64,000 bases of DNA from Acidimicrobiales bacterium. GTDB lineage: Bacteria > Actinomycetota > Acidimicrobiia > Acidimicrobiales > SZUA-35. The notes below the pieces were generated by a model. That model was given only the letters and a program-made list of their open reading frames with translations, was not told the DNA's origin and searched no databases. A program made the position numbers and the translations under genes. This document shows positions 1 to 9,212 of the stretch, one piece after another (positions within the stretch are counted from its first letter, which is position 1; the number at the start of each line of letters is the position of its first letter). The stretch is from assembly GCA_041394265.1 (NCBI GenBank), contig JAWKIO010000005.1, forward strand, positions 2,542,001 to 2,606,000, written 5' to 3'.

Positions 1-630
1 AAAGATTCCCTCGCCGTCGATCACTTCGACCGTCTTGGAGACTCGCCGGCACCGCTCGCCGTTCTCGAGCTGAATTGCCCAGGGAATACTCGATCGAACG
101 TCGCCCAGGGCTGATTGTTGCGGAGCGCCCTCCAGGCTGAACATCTCAGCAGCACCGTCGACGGAGGGACACCATGCATATTCGGCCACCGAGTTCGTGA
201 AACAGGGGTCCACGATCCCTGAGGTCTCGCTGAAGCAGCGCAGAGCGTCGATCCGATCGCTCACCGATGAGGATGGCAGGCAGTTCGCCGTCTCGGTTGC
301 GGGTCCGTTCATCTCCGCCGGCGGAGCCACGATGACGACATCGGTGACGGTCAACCGCTCTGGAGTCAATTGCCACGCCGCTGCACACAAGCCCAGGCCG
401 ACGATGGCTGACAAGGCGACAGGTACTACTCCCGCATCGTGCCTCAGTCGAGCGATGGCGGAGACAGCGAGCAGGATCACACCGGTAGCGGCGAGCACAG
501 CAGCTGCAATCGAGAGACCTGCAACGGCGAGCAGTGCTGCGCCGAGAGCGCCAGCGACTAGCGCTGTCACGACCTTCTCGATGGCGTCGCCGACTGGCGC
601 TCCCTTGGGACCTACAGCTGATTCGGGCAC
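1..630 (-). CDS. Membrane protein of unknown function, 3' end cut by window edge
   Basis: The frame is open from a GTG at 630 (preceded by GAGAATGGCGAT, with an in-frame TGA at 645) to the window edge, so only the first 210 codons are seen. Residues about 17-60 form two Ala/Leu/Val-rich membrane helices and residues about 70-90 a third. The remainder is polar and contains several Cys (for example ALRCF, DPCFTNS, WCPS), suggesting an extracytoplasmic disulfide-stabilised domain. No family was recognised. It is the last gene of a minus-strand series, 177 bp downstream of the helicase gene. An out-of-phase reading of the same strand also gives a long open frame but is Arg/Ser-rich and implausible. 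Confidence 0.6.
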   Translation of the reverse strand, partial: MPESAVGPKGAPVGDAIEKVVTALVAGALGAALLAVAGLSIAAAVLAATGVILLAVSAIARLRHDAGVVPVALSAIVGLGLCAAAWQLTPERLTVTDVVIVAPPAEMNGPATETANCLPSSSVSDRIDALRCFSETSGIVDPCFTNSVAEYAWCPSVDGAAEMFSLEGAPQQSALGDVRSSIPWAIQLENGERCRRVSKTVEVIDGEGIF

Positions 631-807
631 ATCGCCATTCTCTCATGCAGGGTTGTTGGTGCCGGCGATCCGCCAGTGGCGGAGGAAGGCGATCTGGAGG
701 CTCGATCGCGTCGGCGAAGGCGATGGAGAACGCCCGTGTGAGCGCTCGGAGAACGAGTGATCGGCGCTCAGCGAAGCGCTGGTCGGCGGCTCGGGGTCAG
801 CTACGCA

Positions 808-3687
808 TCACGACCGGTCGAACGCCTGCGAATAGCGTGCAAGCGCAGCGAGCGACCCCTTGCTCTCGAGGCATGCTCGCCGATCTCCGACGATCACCAG
901 CTTCGCTCTCGCTCGCGTGACGGACACGTTGACAAGGTTTGACTGTCCGGCATGGCGAACAAGGCCGGCCGGCATCGTGGGAGTCAGCACCGTCGAGAAG
1001 ACCATGACGTCGCGCTCATCGCCTTGGAAGCCGTGTGCGGTATCGACGGTGACGACATCAAGAAGGTCTCGCCGGCGATCAGCGATCAACTGCTTCATGA
1101 GGTCGACGTGGGCGCGGAATGGGGAAACGACGCCGATCGAGACACGTGACGAGTCGAGCTGGTCCCAAAGTTCGCCGAGTACTTCGAGAACCTCAGTTGC
1201 CTCGGGGCGGTTGAGCGCCGAGCGGCCCCGTCGATCGCGGTCGAACTCGCCGCGGACGTCGATCCACACCACGGCGGGCCCGATGTCCGTTTCGAGCGGC
1301 ATGGTCTCGACTGCGAGTCTGCCGCCGTAGAACGTCTCGTTCGAGAAACCGATGATGTCGGGGTGGGAACGGAAGTGGCGATTGAGAAGGATCGGCTCCG
1401 TCTTCACCCGTCGGGCGGCGAGCGAGTACAGGCTGTTGTCCTTGTAGCAGTACTGGGATCGTTGCTCGGCGGTGAGCCCGTGCTTGTCGGCGAGCGCGTC
1501 GTCAGCCTTCTCACCAATTGTCGAGATGTGCTCGAGTTGGTGCGGATCCCCCACGATCGCAGCCCGCTTCGCCCGGAACAGCAGTGGGAGAGCCGATGGC
1601 ACATCGCTCTGGGCTGCTTCGTCCACGATGACCAAGTCGAAGAGGCCGTCAGCGAGAGGGAGGTTGCTCCCTGCTGCAAGGCTGGTGGTACACCACACAG
1701 GAAATGCACTGGTGCTCGACTTGAACTCTGATCCGTTCGATGCTCGAGACAGTGCCCGGCCGGCCGAAAGGTGGGCTTGAATCGATCTCGCTGCAGGAAG
1801 CGACGGCGCACCCAGCCGGCGACGCCACAGCCAGTTCGCTTCATACAAGTCGACCGCTGCTGACTGCCTCAGCTCAAAGCCCGCAGCAATTTCCCGCTCG
1901 AGTTCGTGCTCCGGTGGTATCGCTGCGAGTTCGCTGCGAAGTGAGAGGAGTGCGTCGGTCTCGGCGATGAGCTGCAAGTGCTGGCCTACGAGGTCCAGGG
2001 TCGGTCGGGCACCGGCTTCGAGGAGGGACTTCGTCAGGTCAGGTTGTGCGCGATCGCCGACGAGTGCGCAGGTCTTCGCGACGAGGTCATCGGCCTCGGC
2101 TTGCGCTCGGGCGGCCCGCCGACGTTGCCAGAACCAGCGGCGCGAGCGAGCCGCAGCCTCGCTGACCTGACGGTCGGCTGCTCCGTACGATGCGATCAAA
2201 TAGTCGCGATCAGGTAGCTCGGCAAGGTCGACGAACCGAAGTCGTTCAGGCAAGGCCGCAGCAAGTTCGTCGATGCGGTTGGCTTGCTCGTCCATCTGGC
2301 GCTCAAGAGAGGAACGGCGCTTCATGGCGTCGTACGGGTGACCCGCATCATCGGCGGCAGACGCCCATTGAGACCGTGCGGCCTCGATCGCCGGCTCGCC
2401 AATCGCGTTTTGGCCTGATGCATTCGCCAGGGCGGAGGACATGGCGTACCCGGCTGGTTCACGGAACTCTGATCGGCCGACTCGTATCGGGGCGGCCGCG
2501 TGGTGGGTCGACAAGATCCTCTCTACGACGACATCGATCGCATGGTTGTTCTTCGACGCAAGCAACACCGACTCTCCACGATCGATGGCTGCAGCCACCG
2601 CGTTGACGAGCACCTGAGTCTTTCCCGTACCGGGCGGGCCGGTGATCACACTGACCGTCGCCTCGGCCGTGGCGTTGACCGCCAACTCCTGATGAAGATT
2701 GATTGGCAGGACTGCAGGCGTCGGAACCAACTCGTGGGCGTCGCCCGGATCGATGTTGCCGAACAACACGCCGACAGGTCCAGAGCGAAGGGTTTTGATC
2801 GGAGCCTGCAACATGGCTTCAAGGTCCTGCAACAACGCACGGCTGATTATCTCGTCACCACCTCGACGAGCCATCAGTATCTGGGTGTTGCTCACCTGGC
2901 GTCCGCTATTGCTGCGCTCCAGGCGAGTCGGATCGAGCGCAGAGCGGAGCCACCACCCCTCGGTGGCGGCAAAGTCCATACAAGACGTGAGCCTGTCGAC
3001 CGGGCTGGATCCCGGCTCCAATTCGTCGAAGCGATCGAGCACGTCGTCGACTTCTTCGCCAACGCCGAGCATTCTCAACGCGTTGGAATTGAGTTCGATC
3101 GATGCCGAACGAAGTGCCGCCACGACGCCTTGGCGTGAGGCGGTGATGGCGACCTCGGCCATGAAGACGGGTGCGATGCGGCCGCCACGGCTGTCTCCGT
3201 CGGTCACGATCGGGTAGCCGACGTAGACGGACTCAGCGTCGCCAGCCTGCCGTCGAGCATCGGTCCATCGTCTGGCCGACGGGTCGGACTCGAAGGTGTG
3301 GGTTCCGGAGGCCAGCATCGACGAGCCGGTGGACACCACATGCACCAACGAGCTGTCGATTGTCAGGTCACGGTCTTGCGCGAACTCTGCCTCGATGCAG
3401 TCTCGGTAGTAGTCGAGGAGGCGATGCTCGAACTCTCGAGGCGCGGTGCGTCCAGGACGAATGCGGCTGGAAGACACTGACACCCAGCCGTTGTTCATCG
3501 GCGTTCCCTGCACTGCGACCTCGGCGCCCGCCGCTGGCGCCAGCGTCGGATCCCACCAAACGCAGTCGATGGTGGCCCCGGAGCCGGCATCGATCGCACA
3601 GATCACGTATGGGCTGCCATCCTTCTTGCGACGCGTACGCCTCGCAGTCACTCGTCCGGCGACGCTCATTCGTTCTGGTGATGCCAT
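808..3687 (-). CDS. SF1 (Upf1/DNA2-like) helicase with N-terminal OB-fold-like domain
   Basis: The protein has 959 residues, started at ATG 3687 (the TTG just before it is less likely; GAGAT lies 7 nt upstream). All SF1 motifs are visible: Walker A GPPGTGKTQ near 350, Walker B VIVDEAAQSD near 690, motif III GDPHQL near 715, motif IV LNRHFRSHP near 770, motif V VDTAHGFQGDE near 880 and motif VI SVTRARAK near 930. Residues about 7-80 read like an OB fold (AGRVTARRTRRKKDG then alternating beta strands), which would bind single-stranded nucleic acid. An Arg/Ala/Glu-rich helical insert of roughly 200 residues separates motif Ia from Walker B. Such proteins unwind DNA or RNA using ATP. The upstream nuclease gene ends 12 bp before the start, so the two are probably co-transcribed. 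The exact role is unknown; the setting suggests an accessory or defence function. Confidence 0.85.
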   Translation of the reverse strand: MASPERMSVAGRVTARRTRRKKDGSPYVICAIDAGSGATIDCVWWDPTLAPAAGAEVAVQGTPMNNGWVSVSSSRIRPGRTAPREFEHRLLDYYRDCIEAEFAQDRDLTIDSSLVHVVSTGSSMLASGTHTFESDPSARRWTDARRQAGDAESVYVGYPIVTDGDSRGGRIAPVFMAEVAITASRQGVVAALRSASIELNSNALRMLGVGEEVDDVLDRFDELEPGSSPVDRLTSCMDFAATEGWWLRSALDPTRLERSNSGRQVSNTQILMARRGGDEIISRALLQDLEAMLQAPIKTLRSGPVGVLFGNIDPGDAHELVPTPAVLPINLHQELAVNATAEATVSVITGPPGTGKTQVLVNAVAAAIDRGESVLLASKNNHAIDVVVERILSTHHAAAPIRVGRSEFREPAGYAMSSALANASGQNAIGEPAIEAARSQWASAADDAGHPYDAMKRRSSLERQMDEQANRIDELAAALPERLRFVDLAELPDRDYLIASYGAADRQVSEAAARSRRWFWQRRRAARAQAEADDLVAKTCALVGDRAQPDLTKSLLEAGARPTLDLVGQHLQLIAETDALLSLRSELAAIPPEHELEREIAAGFELRQSAAVDLYEANWLWRRRLGAPSLPAARSIQAHLSAGRALSRASNGSEFKSSTSAFPVWCTTSLAAGSNLPLADGLFDLVIVDEAAQSDVPSALPLLFRAKRAAIVGDPHQLEHISTIGEKADDALADKHGLTAEQRSQYCYKDNSLYSLAARRVKTEPILLNRHFRSHPDIIGFSNETFYGGRLAVETMPLETDIGPAVVWIDVRGEFDRDRRGRSALNRPEATEVLEVLGELWDQLDSSRVSIGVVSPFRAHVDLMKQLIADRRRDLLDVVTVDTAHGFQGDERDVMVFSTVLTPTMPAGLVRHAGQSNLVNVSVTRARAKLVIVGDRRACLESKGSLAALARYSQAFDRS

Positions 3688-3699
3688 CAATTCATCTCG

Positions 3700-4659
3700 T
3701 CAGTAGGCCAATGTCGCAACGGTGTTGCCCGCCGGATCCAATAGAAAGGCGGTATCGCCCGAGTTGTTCCAGATCGCCGATCCCGACTGACACCAATACA
3801 GCTCGGACTCAGTGGGAGAACCGCACCCCGAGAAGATTCGTACTGTCGAGCCAGCAGCGAGGCTGAAGCCGTTGGGGAAGACGAAGCGGTGCGATGACGT
3901 CTCATCCTTCAACGCCCATCCGGACAGGTCCACCAACTCGTCATCGCTCCCGACGACAACCCATTCGCCATTGAGGTTCTCGCCGTCGTTCCCGGGTGCG
4001 TCGTACTCGATCTCAACGATCCTCAGTCCAGAGACGCCTGCGCGCCGCCCGCACGCGTCCGCCGCCCACTGGCCCTGCTCATCGGCCATCGATCGGGACT
4101 GTGCTGCGTTGAAGCGATCGGCAAGAGCGGTGTCCGGCGCGACGTCTTGTGAGATGGCGAATCCGTCGAGTACGAGCTGCTCGTTGACCAACACGTCGCC
4201 CGCCCACACATATCGCAGCAGCCGGTCGTGCTGATCACGGTCAGACGTATCCGCCTCGAGCCGCAGGTCTCGACCAACGATGAGGCGCTCAAGTGCCTCA
4301 GTCGCCTCCTCAGCGAAGCATTCCCCGCGTTCCGGAGTGTTGACACCGATCAGTCTCACTCGCTCAAGCCTCCCGTCGATCGTTGCGTCGAAGGTGTCGC
4401 CGTCGACGATCTCAACAACCTCGACTCCGCCTGACGCTGCTCCGGCTAACGGCAGGGGCGCCTCCACCACCGAGTCGCGGGGCGCTGCACCATCAGCGTC
4501 GCTGCCCGCCAGCCCGCATCCGCCAACGACGCAGGCCCATGCGACGCAGGCCCAAGCCCCGAGGATCGATCGTCGGGTGGGCGCCTCCGGTGAGGACGGC
4601 TTCAGCGAATGCAACGTCAAGTGGTACCAGCCATGTGCCCCATGATGGCAGGGTGGCAC
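3700..4659 (-). CDS. Exported thermonuclease (SNase) lipoprotein with C-terminal lamin-tail domain
   Basis: The N-terminus has a positively charged stretch with RRS, a hydrophobic run and the lipobox-like VGGC, so the protein is probably a surface lipoprotein. Residues about 79-200 match the staphylococcal nuclease fold: IVDGDTF, VRLIGVNTPE and HDRLLRYVW keep the expected catalytic Arg, Glu and Arg. Residues about 208-319 match a lamin-tail domain (ENLNGEWVVV, LSGWALKD, FPNGF, IWNNSGD). SNase enzymes hydrolyse DNA and RNA; LTD modules often accompany secreted nucleases. The GTG at 4659 gives a long pre-signal extension, so an internal TTG near 4620 may be the real start. The downstream helicase gene is 12 bp away. 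Confidence 0.85.
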   Translation of the reverse strand: MPPCHHGAHGWYHLTLHSLKPSSPEAPTRRSILGAWACVAWACVVGGCGLAGSDADGAAPRDSVVEAPLPLAGAASGGVEVVEIVDGDTFDATIDGRLERVRLIGVNTPERGECFAEEATEALERLIVGRDLRLEADTSDRDQHDRLLRYVWAGDVLVNEQLVLDGFAISQDVAPDTALADRFNAAQSRSMADEQGQWAADACGRRAGVSGLRIVEIEYDAPGNDGENLNGEWVVVGSDDELVDLSGWALKDETSSHRFVFPNGFSLAAGSTVRIFSGCGSPTESELYWCQSGSAIWNNSGDTAFLLDPAGNTVATLAY

Positions 4660-4769
4660 AGCTTGGGGTGCGAGGCTTCTGCTGATCTACCCACCATCCA
4701 CAAACGTGCCGTCGAAGCTCACCTTCGGGCCATGCTCGGCGCCTCCGTGACATGGCCCTGTCGAGCAGG

Positions 4770-5183
4770 TCAGGTGAAGGTGACGCTGTGGATGGCGCCT
4801 TCGATGACCGTTGCGACGATGCGGTCGCGGCGAAGGTCGGCGGTGATGGCGCCGCACGGGCCGTTGTCGCGCCCGATGATGACGAGGTCGAATCCACGTG
4901 ACTCGGCGTGGTTCGCTGCATCGTCGAGCTCCATGCCGATGTACTCAGAGTCAGCGAACTCGTCACCCTGTTCGTAGCAGCCGTGTCCGGACTCGATCCG
5001 CTCGAGCACGTCCTTCCAGGCGTCGTCATCGAGCAGGGCGAATGGCGCCGGTGTTCTCGCTGAGTCGGCGGCCGTCTCGTCGTTGAGCGCAGCGTTGCTG
5101 CGCGCATCAGAGGACACGCAGGAGGTGGCGAGAAGCCCTCCAGTGGCAAGTAGGGCAAGAACAGCGGAGCGCGGCTTGGTCAT
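4770..5183 (-). CDS. Small lipoprotein, possibly I78-like peptidase-inhibitor fold
   Basis: The ATG at 5183 (MTKPRSAVLALL) is chosen over upstream codons because it opens directly into a signal peptide ending in the lipobox LATSC. The mature part of about 115 residues begins with a disordered stretch and then has YIGMELDDAANHAE, FDLVIIGRD, LRRDRIVATV and IHSVTF. This order (a helix labelled by an Ala-rich segment, then beta strands with RxDRI and a terminal V-S-V-T-F) resembles the I78/potato inhibitor I type fold, but the similarity is weak and is my inference. It lies 110 bp upstream of the nuclease gene on the same strand and could share its transcript. Confidence 0.6.
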   Translation of the reverse strand: MTKPRSAVLALLATGGLLATSCVSSDARSNAALNDETAADSARTPAPFALLDDDAWKDVLERIESGHGCYEQGDEFADSEYIGMELDDAANHAESRGFDLVIIGRDNGPCGAITADLRRDRIVATVIEGAIHSVTFT

Positions 5184-5564
5184 GGGGTTTCGTCGTTCCT
5201 GGAGAATGGTGGTTCCCGGCCACGGCAGCATCGACCAGCTCGGACGGATCATGTGGTTCGGCCGCATTCCAGTCATCGGCGGAACGCTGACAGATCTCAA
5301 GTGTCAGCGTCTGCAACGTTCTCCGACGAACGGGGACGGCCTTCTCGGGCGGCGCAGGCACTCCGGCTCGTGGCCAGTCAGTTTCGACATCCAGTCGCAG
5401 AGAGTTGAGGGGCTGTGATGTTCCAGGCATCAAGCCGGTCGGATTGCAGCCTCCGATCACCAGCAGTTCACCGTTCCGGCAATTGGCTGCGAACCCAGGG
5501 TGATTCACCCTTCCGTTTGAAGAGTAGATCCGTTCAGCGATCTTCAGGGATTGGCACGCTCGTG
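5184..5564. other. Gene-free interval between HEPN-STAND gene and small lipoprotein gene
   Basis: No frame here has credible composition or a start with a ribosome binding site. The interval carries the 3' flank of the HEPN-STAND gene and the leader of the lipoprotein gene, and includes one strong inverted repeat described separately. Confidence 0.5.
5284..5310 (-). terminator. 9-bp perfect inverted repeat, possible terminator or operator
   Basis: ACGCTGACA at 5284-5292 is the exact reverse complement of TGTCAGCGT at 5302-5310, with a 9-nt loop. It lies about 255 nt downstream of the HEPN-STAND stop and about 100 nt upstream of the lipoprotein start, on the same strand. There is no clear T run after it, so it may be a weak or factor-assisted terminator of the large gene or an operator of the small one. 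Confidence 0.4.
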
Positions 5565-8414
5565 TCATGTCAGCCGAACGGACCCAGTGACCGACCGGAA
5601 TCTTCCGTCGTCTTCGATCTGCACATCGAGGAGCAGGTCAGTCCCGATCGCGACGAGATCCCAATCGTGAGACTCCATGAGTTGGTGCCGACCGACGAAT
5701 ACTGTTGCTCCGGTCGCCAGGTCCCGGGCCAGTGCAAACCCGACGTCCCGATGGGTGACACGGCACACTCGATCGATCATTCGCGAGACAAGATCGAGGT
5801 CATCGCAGGCAACCAACTCGACTGCGCGGTCTCGCCCATCTTGATCGGTGCCAACAGCGAACTCGAAGCTTGCACCTTTTACCAGGTGAATGAGGTCAGA
5901 CTGATCAGCGAGGTCGGACGCGTGTGCAAAGATCGTCCTGCCAAGTGAGGGTGAATCCACAAAACCATAACCTTTCGTTCCATCGAACCAATCGATGATT
6001 CCCAAATGACGGCTGGAGATATTGGTAGCTGAAGCAAGACTCTCGGGGAGTTCCATTCCAATGGAAGCGAGCGCCGGTCGCGCCCGCTCCGCATGCCGCT
6101 TCAACCAATCGGTGTCTGCGCCAGTGCGAGCCCATGGCAGCTCGCGGTCCAGCAGCTCCATGGAAGACTTGAGGTCGAGAAGATCGACAGGCGACTCAGG
6201 GTTTTGACTCAGATAGTTCAGCAAATCCGAGCCGCAGCGGACCACCTCTCGAACCATGGTGCCGTCCCGCAAACCTCTTCCTATCGCAGAGTCGGCGAGC
6301 ATGAGGGCATCGACGAGCAATTGTGCCGGATTGACTAGCGAATCTCGGTCGTGAACGAGTGTCTCGGCCAATCGCTTTCGCAAGTTCATCGAAAGCGTGG
6401 TTCCGACAACTGAAAAAGCGTCGTCACTTGGCTGTCTCATGACGGAATCCAGAATATCGATCGCCTTTGCATATTCGCCATCCATCCGGAGAACATTAGC
6501 CACTTGGAGCGCCGTCTCAGGAAGATCAAGAGCGTCGTGCGACTCTTGTGCTAGTTGCCGGGCTAGGGCCGCGTTCGACTCTGTCTTCAGCAGATGTGCA
6601 GAGAAGAAGTATTGGACCATTGCACGTTCAGTCGGATCGGCTGTGAGGCTAAGTGCTCGCGTGTACTCGACGGTAGCCTCCGCAGGACGAGACCTCTGAA
6701 GAATGAAGGCTCTAACCCTGGCATTCTCGTAAAACTCCGGGTCGAGTTGATCGGCTCTCTCCACGTGTTGGAGTGCTTCTGCGATCTTGCCCTTAGCGCT
6801 GAGTGCCAGGGAGCGACGAAGCTCTGTCTGCGCCGCGATATGTTCGCTGTTCCCATGAATAATGTTGGGCCTTAGGCCACCCTTCTCTCGATCTCGAAAG
6901 AGTCGCTCACGTTCCCGATCATTGGAGGCAACAGCTTCCGATATTTCAGCAACCCATTCGGGGTCCGCCGTTCGATAGCGAAGGAAATCACGTAGTGTTT
7001 CCGTGAGGTCGAGGCGCTCGTTGAGCGTGCCTTCAACCGCCGTTCTCACGACAAACATTCGCCGAACTAGCTCTTGAATAGCGGAGCGACCGCGGTCTAT
7101 CGACCAAGCCGGCAGTGCTGAGTGAATCTCGGGTACAGGAGTCGGCCGGCCAATGCCGTCGAGAAGCCACGCTACCTTCTGGGCGTCGGGCGGGAGGCCG
7201 TCGAATATGTTTTCGACGCAGAATCTCACCAAGTCCGCTCGTTGCTCAAGTACCGCCGCTGGTTCCAGCCCCGCTGCGACGCCTTCGGCAAACCAGCGAA
7301 GGGCAAGAGGGGTGAACCCAACCTTGTTGGTTAGCTGAGCGAGTTGGGCTTGTGCTGCACCGCCAAGATACGTGGCACGCGACTGCCCAAGGCGACGGAG
7401 CAGCTCAACCGCGGCCGATTGCCCGAGCGGATTCAGTTCAAATCGTTTCTCCAGCTGACCTATCCCGACGCGAGACGTGAAAAGGAATCTCACATCTTGC
7501 GGCATTCGTTCGATCAGCTCCACTACTTCTGCCGAGGTCGCCGTCTCAAGGTTGTCGAGGACTAGAAGGGTCGATATGCCGTCGAGCCACTGCACGAGGT
7601 CATCGATCGAGGCATCTGATGAATCAAGCAAACCACCAATAGTTGGGATTGCATCGCCGACTGATCGTAGAGCAGCCTCGATCTCAACCACGCCTGACGA
7701 AGTCAGGCGCTCCGTTTTCAACGAAACCCACGCAACGAGGTCGAAAGGGCAATCAGGTGAACCCACGATTTCGTGGAGGACATCGAGTGCTAATGCTGTC
7801 TTTCCATAACCGCCCGCTGCGATGACGGAGATAACCGGCCATCGTCTCTCGGTTAGTAGTTTCATAAGTTCGGCTCGCTCGCGGTTGCGGCCGATCAGCC
7901 CGGTGTCGTCGTAATCTGCGTCGGGAAGATTGTTCAACACTCGGGCTGGAAGTCGCACGAGTGCACCAGGTGGGAGCCAACTGGGATCAGCTTTTAGGTG
8001 CTGCAGCGTGCGAGCTAGGCGAGGGCAGTTGAGCTCGCTGTCAGCGATGGTTGTCAGAGCAGCGATGCATTTTTCTGAGTCATCGGGCAGGAGCGGGCGA
8101 CCGTGCATGACCCGATTGCGAATTGGATAAACGCCTTCCATGGCGGTAGCCAACCTTGTCAAACCCGGGCGCTCAGACTCGGAGATATCGTGCTTCCATC
8201 GTAGGATCACGCCGACTTTTGGCCCCAGATCAAGATAGCTTATCAAGTCCTCTGCTTCGTCGTCTTGGCGCTCCCTGGCCGAGCTGAGTTCGTCTGAAGT
8301 CAGCAATTGCTCTTCGGAATGGACTCGGAGGAGATGGTACCGAATCAGCTCGGAGATATCTTGCTCCAGACTGTCAATCAGTCCGAATAGACGCTGTCGC
8401 TCGGGTGAGGCCAT
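5565..8414 (-). CDS. HEPN - NB-ARC/STAND NTPase - TPR - tandem cold-shock-domain protein
   Basis: The 949-residue protein starts at ATG 8414 with a weak GAGA-containing leader. Residues 1-130 are helical with R99-N-R-V-M-H104, the RxxxxH signature of HEPN ribonucleases. Residues about 170-460 form an NB-ARC-type ATPase: LIGRNRERAEL, P-loop AAGGYGKTAL (199-208), Walker B TLLVLDNLE (282-290), sensor FTSR (312-315) and GFTPLALRW (366-374). Residues about 525-760 are TPR-like helices. Residues 803-870 are a cold-shock domain with RNP1 KGYGFV and RNP2-like RTIFAH. Residues about 880-949 look like a second, degenerate cold-shock OB fold (VFVGRHQL). By family logic HEPN is the RNA-cutting effector, STAND the switch, and TPR/CSD the sensor. 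Base composition is clearly poorer in GC than neighbours, suggesting transfer. No partner gene is seen, so it may act alone. Confidence 0.85.
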   Translation of the reverse strand: MASPERQRLFGLIDSLEQDISELIRYHLLRVHSEEQLLTSDELSSARERQDDEAEDLISYLDLGPKVGVILRWKHDISESERPGLTRLATAMEGVYPIRNRVMHGRPLLPDDSEKCIAALTTIADSELNCPRLARTLQHLKADPSWLPPGALVRLPARVLNNLPDADYDDTGLIGRNRERAELMKLLTERRWPVISVIAAGGYGKTALALDVLHEIVGSPDCPFDLVAWVSLKTERLTSSGVVEIEAALRSVGDAIPTIGGLLDSSDASIDDLVQWLDGISTLLVLDNLETATSAEVVELIERMPQDVRFLFTSRVGIGQLEKRFELNPLGQSAAVELLRRLGQSRATYLGGAAQAQLAQLTNKVGFTPLALRWFAEGVAAGLEPAAVLEQRADLVRFCVENIFDGLPPDAQKVAWLLDGIGRPTPVPEIHSALPAWSIDRGRSAIQELVRRMFVVRTAVEGTLNERLDLTETLRDFLRYRTADPEWVAEISEAVASNDRERERLFRDREKGGLRPNIIHGNSEHIAAQTELRRSLALSAKGKIAEALQHVERADQLDPEFYENARVRAFILQRSRPAEATVEYTRALSLTADPTERAMVQYFFSAHLLKTESNAALARQLAQESHDALDLPETALQVANVLRMDGEYAKAIDILDSVMRQPSDDAFSVVGTTLSMNLRKRLAETLVHDRDSLVNPAQLLVDALMLADSAIGRGLRDGTMVREVVRCGSDLLNYLSQNPESPVDLLDLKSSMELLDRELPWARTGADTDWLKRHAERARPALASIGMELPESLASATNISSRHLGIIDWFDGTKGYGFVDSPSLGRTIFAHASDLADQSDLIHLVKGASFEFAVGTDQDGRDRAVELVACDDLDLVSRMIDRVCRVTHRDVGFALARDLATGATVFVGRHQLMESHDWDLVAIGTDLLLDVQIEDDGRFRSVTGSVRLT

Positions 8415-9209
8415 TGCTACTTGTCTCGATTCGTCGAATTGTGTTGGGCTTGAGGGAAGTGGGTACTGGACGCGATATCGATCTACCGGTCGAGCGCTCG
8501 TTGGAGGCAGCAGCTTGTGGGTATTTGCGGTCTTGGGACAGCACTATCGATGTTGGGAATAAGGAGCCAGCTAGGTTGCGACACTGAAGAGCTCGTGGCT
8601 GGGCGGTCAAGTGCGTTGTCTCCCGGCAATCGCTGCCTTGAACCATTGGTTGCTCTCATCTAACTACGGCCGTGCGAAAGGCGGCCATTCAGACATGGAC
8701 GGTTGTAGCCATCTCGGCTTGGGAGTGCTCGTCTCGAGCGGTACACCGGAGCGAATGATTGCATCGATTCGGTCTCTCGCAGTCGTCCCGCTCCTACTTA
8801 TGCCGGTCGAGAATGGCTTGCGCTTGCTCGGGTGCATCGACGTTCCTTCCTGAGGCCTGAGCGTGGATTGGGCTGTGGCGGAGTTGGACACTGAGCGGCG
8901 GGACCATGGGGTCGATTCTGCGAGACCATCTTGGTCTCGCTGCAGCTGAGCCGTATCTCAAATAGCCCATGGGTCGAATTCAACTCGGGCAGCACGAAGA
9001 AGACTTTCGCCGCCCGCGACCGGCCGAAGCATACTGCGGTCACGCTTCGCAGGCAGCAGGCGGGAGAACCACAGCACGAGGGGCCGTCGAGGAAGCGTTC
9101 TTGGACTGTCGCTCGAGCCTCAGCTCGAAGAGGTCTCGCTACCAGTTGGGACTCACTCGCTGACGGCACGCTCGATTTCGGGTTGTGGTGAGCACTCGGC
9201 TGGGATGCA
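8415..9209. other. 795-bp region without a supportable gene
   Basis: This stretch upstream of the HEPN-STAND gene has GC near 52 percent in a hand count of the 60 bases from 8401. Several 60-120 codon open frames exist on both strands, but none has family resemblance, a good ribosome binding site or consistent codon use. It presumably contains the promoter of the HEPN-STAND gene close to 8415-8500 and may hold remnants of decayed genes. Confidence 0.45.
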
Positions 9210-9212
9210 GTG

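Noticed and set aside
5107..5568. 153-codon minus-strand frame upstream of the small lipoprotein
   Set aside because: It overlaps the confidently assigned lipoprotein start in another frame, lacks a ribosome binding site and has no family resemblance.
8374..9169. Several 60-120 codon frames on both strands upstream of the HEPN-STAND gene
   Set aside because: No motif, no ribosome binding site, unusual composition; possibly decayed remnants but not supportable as genes.
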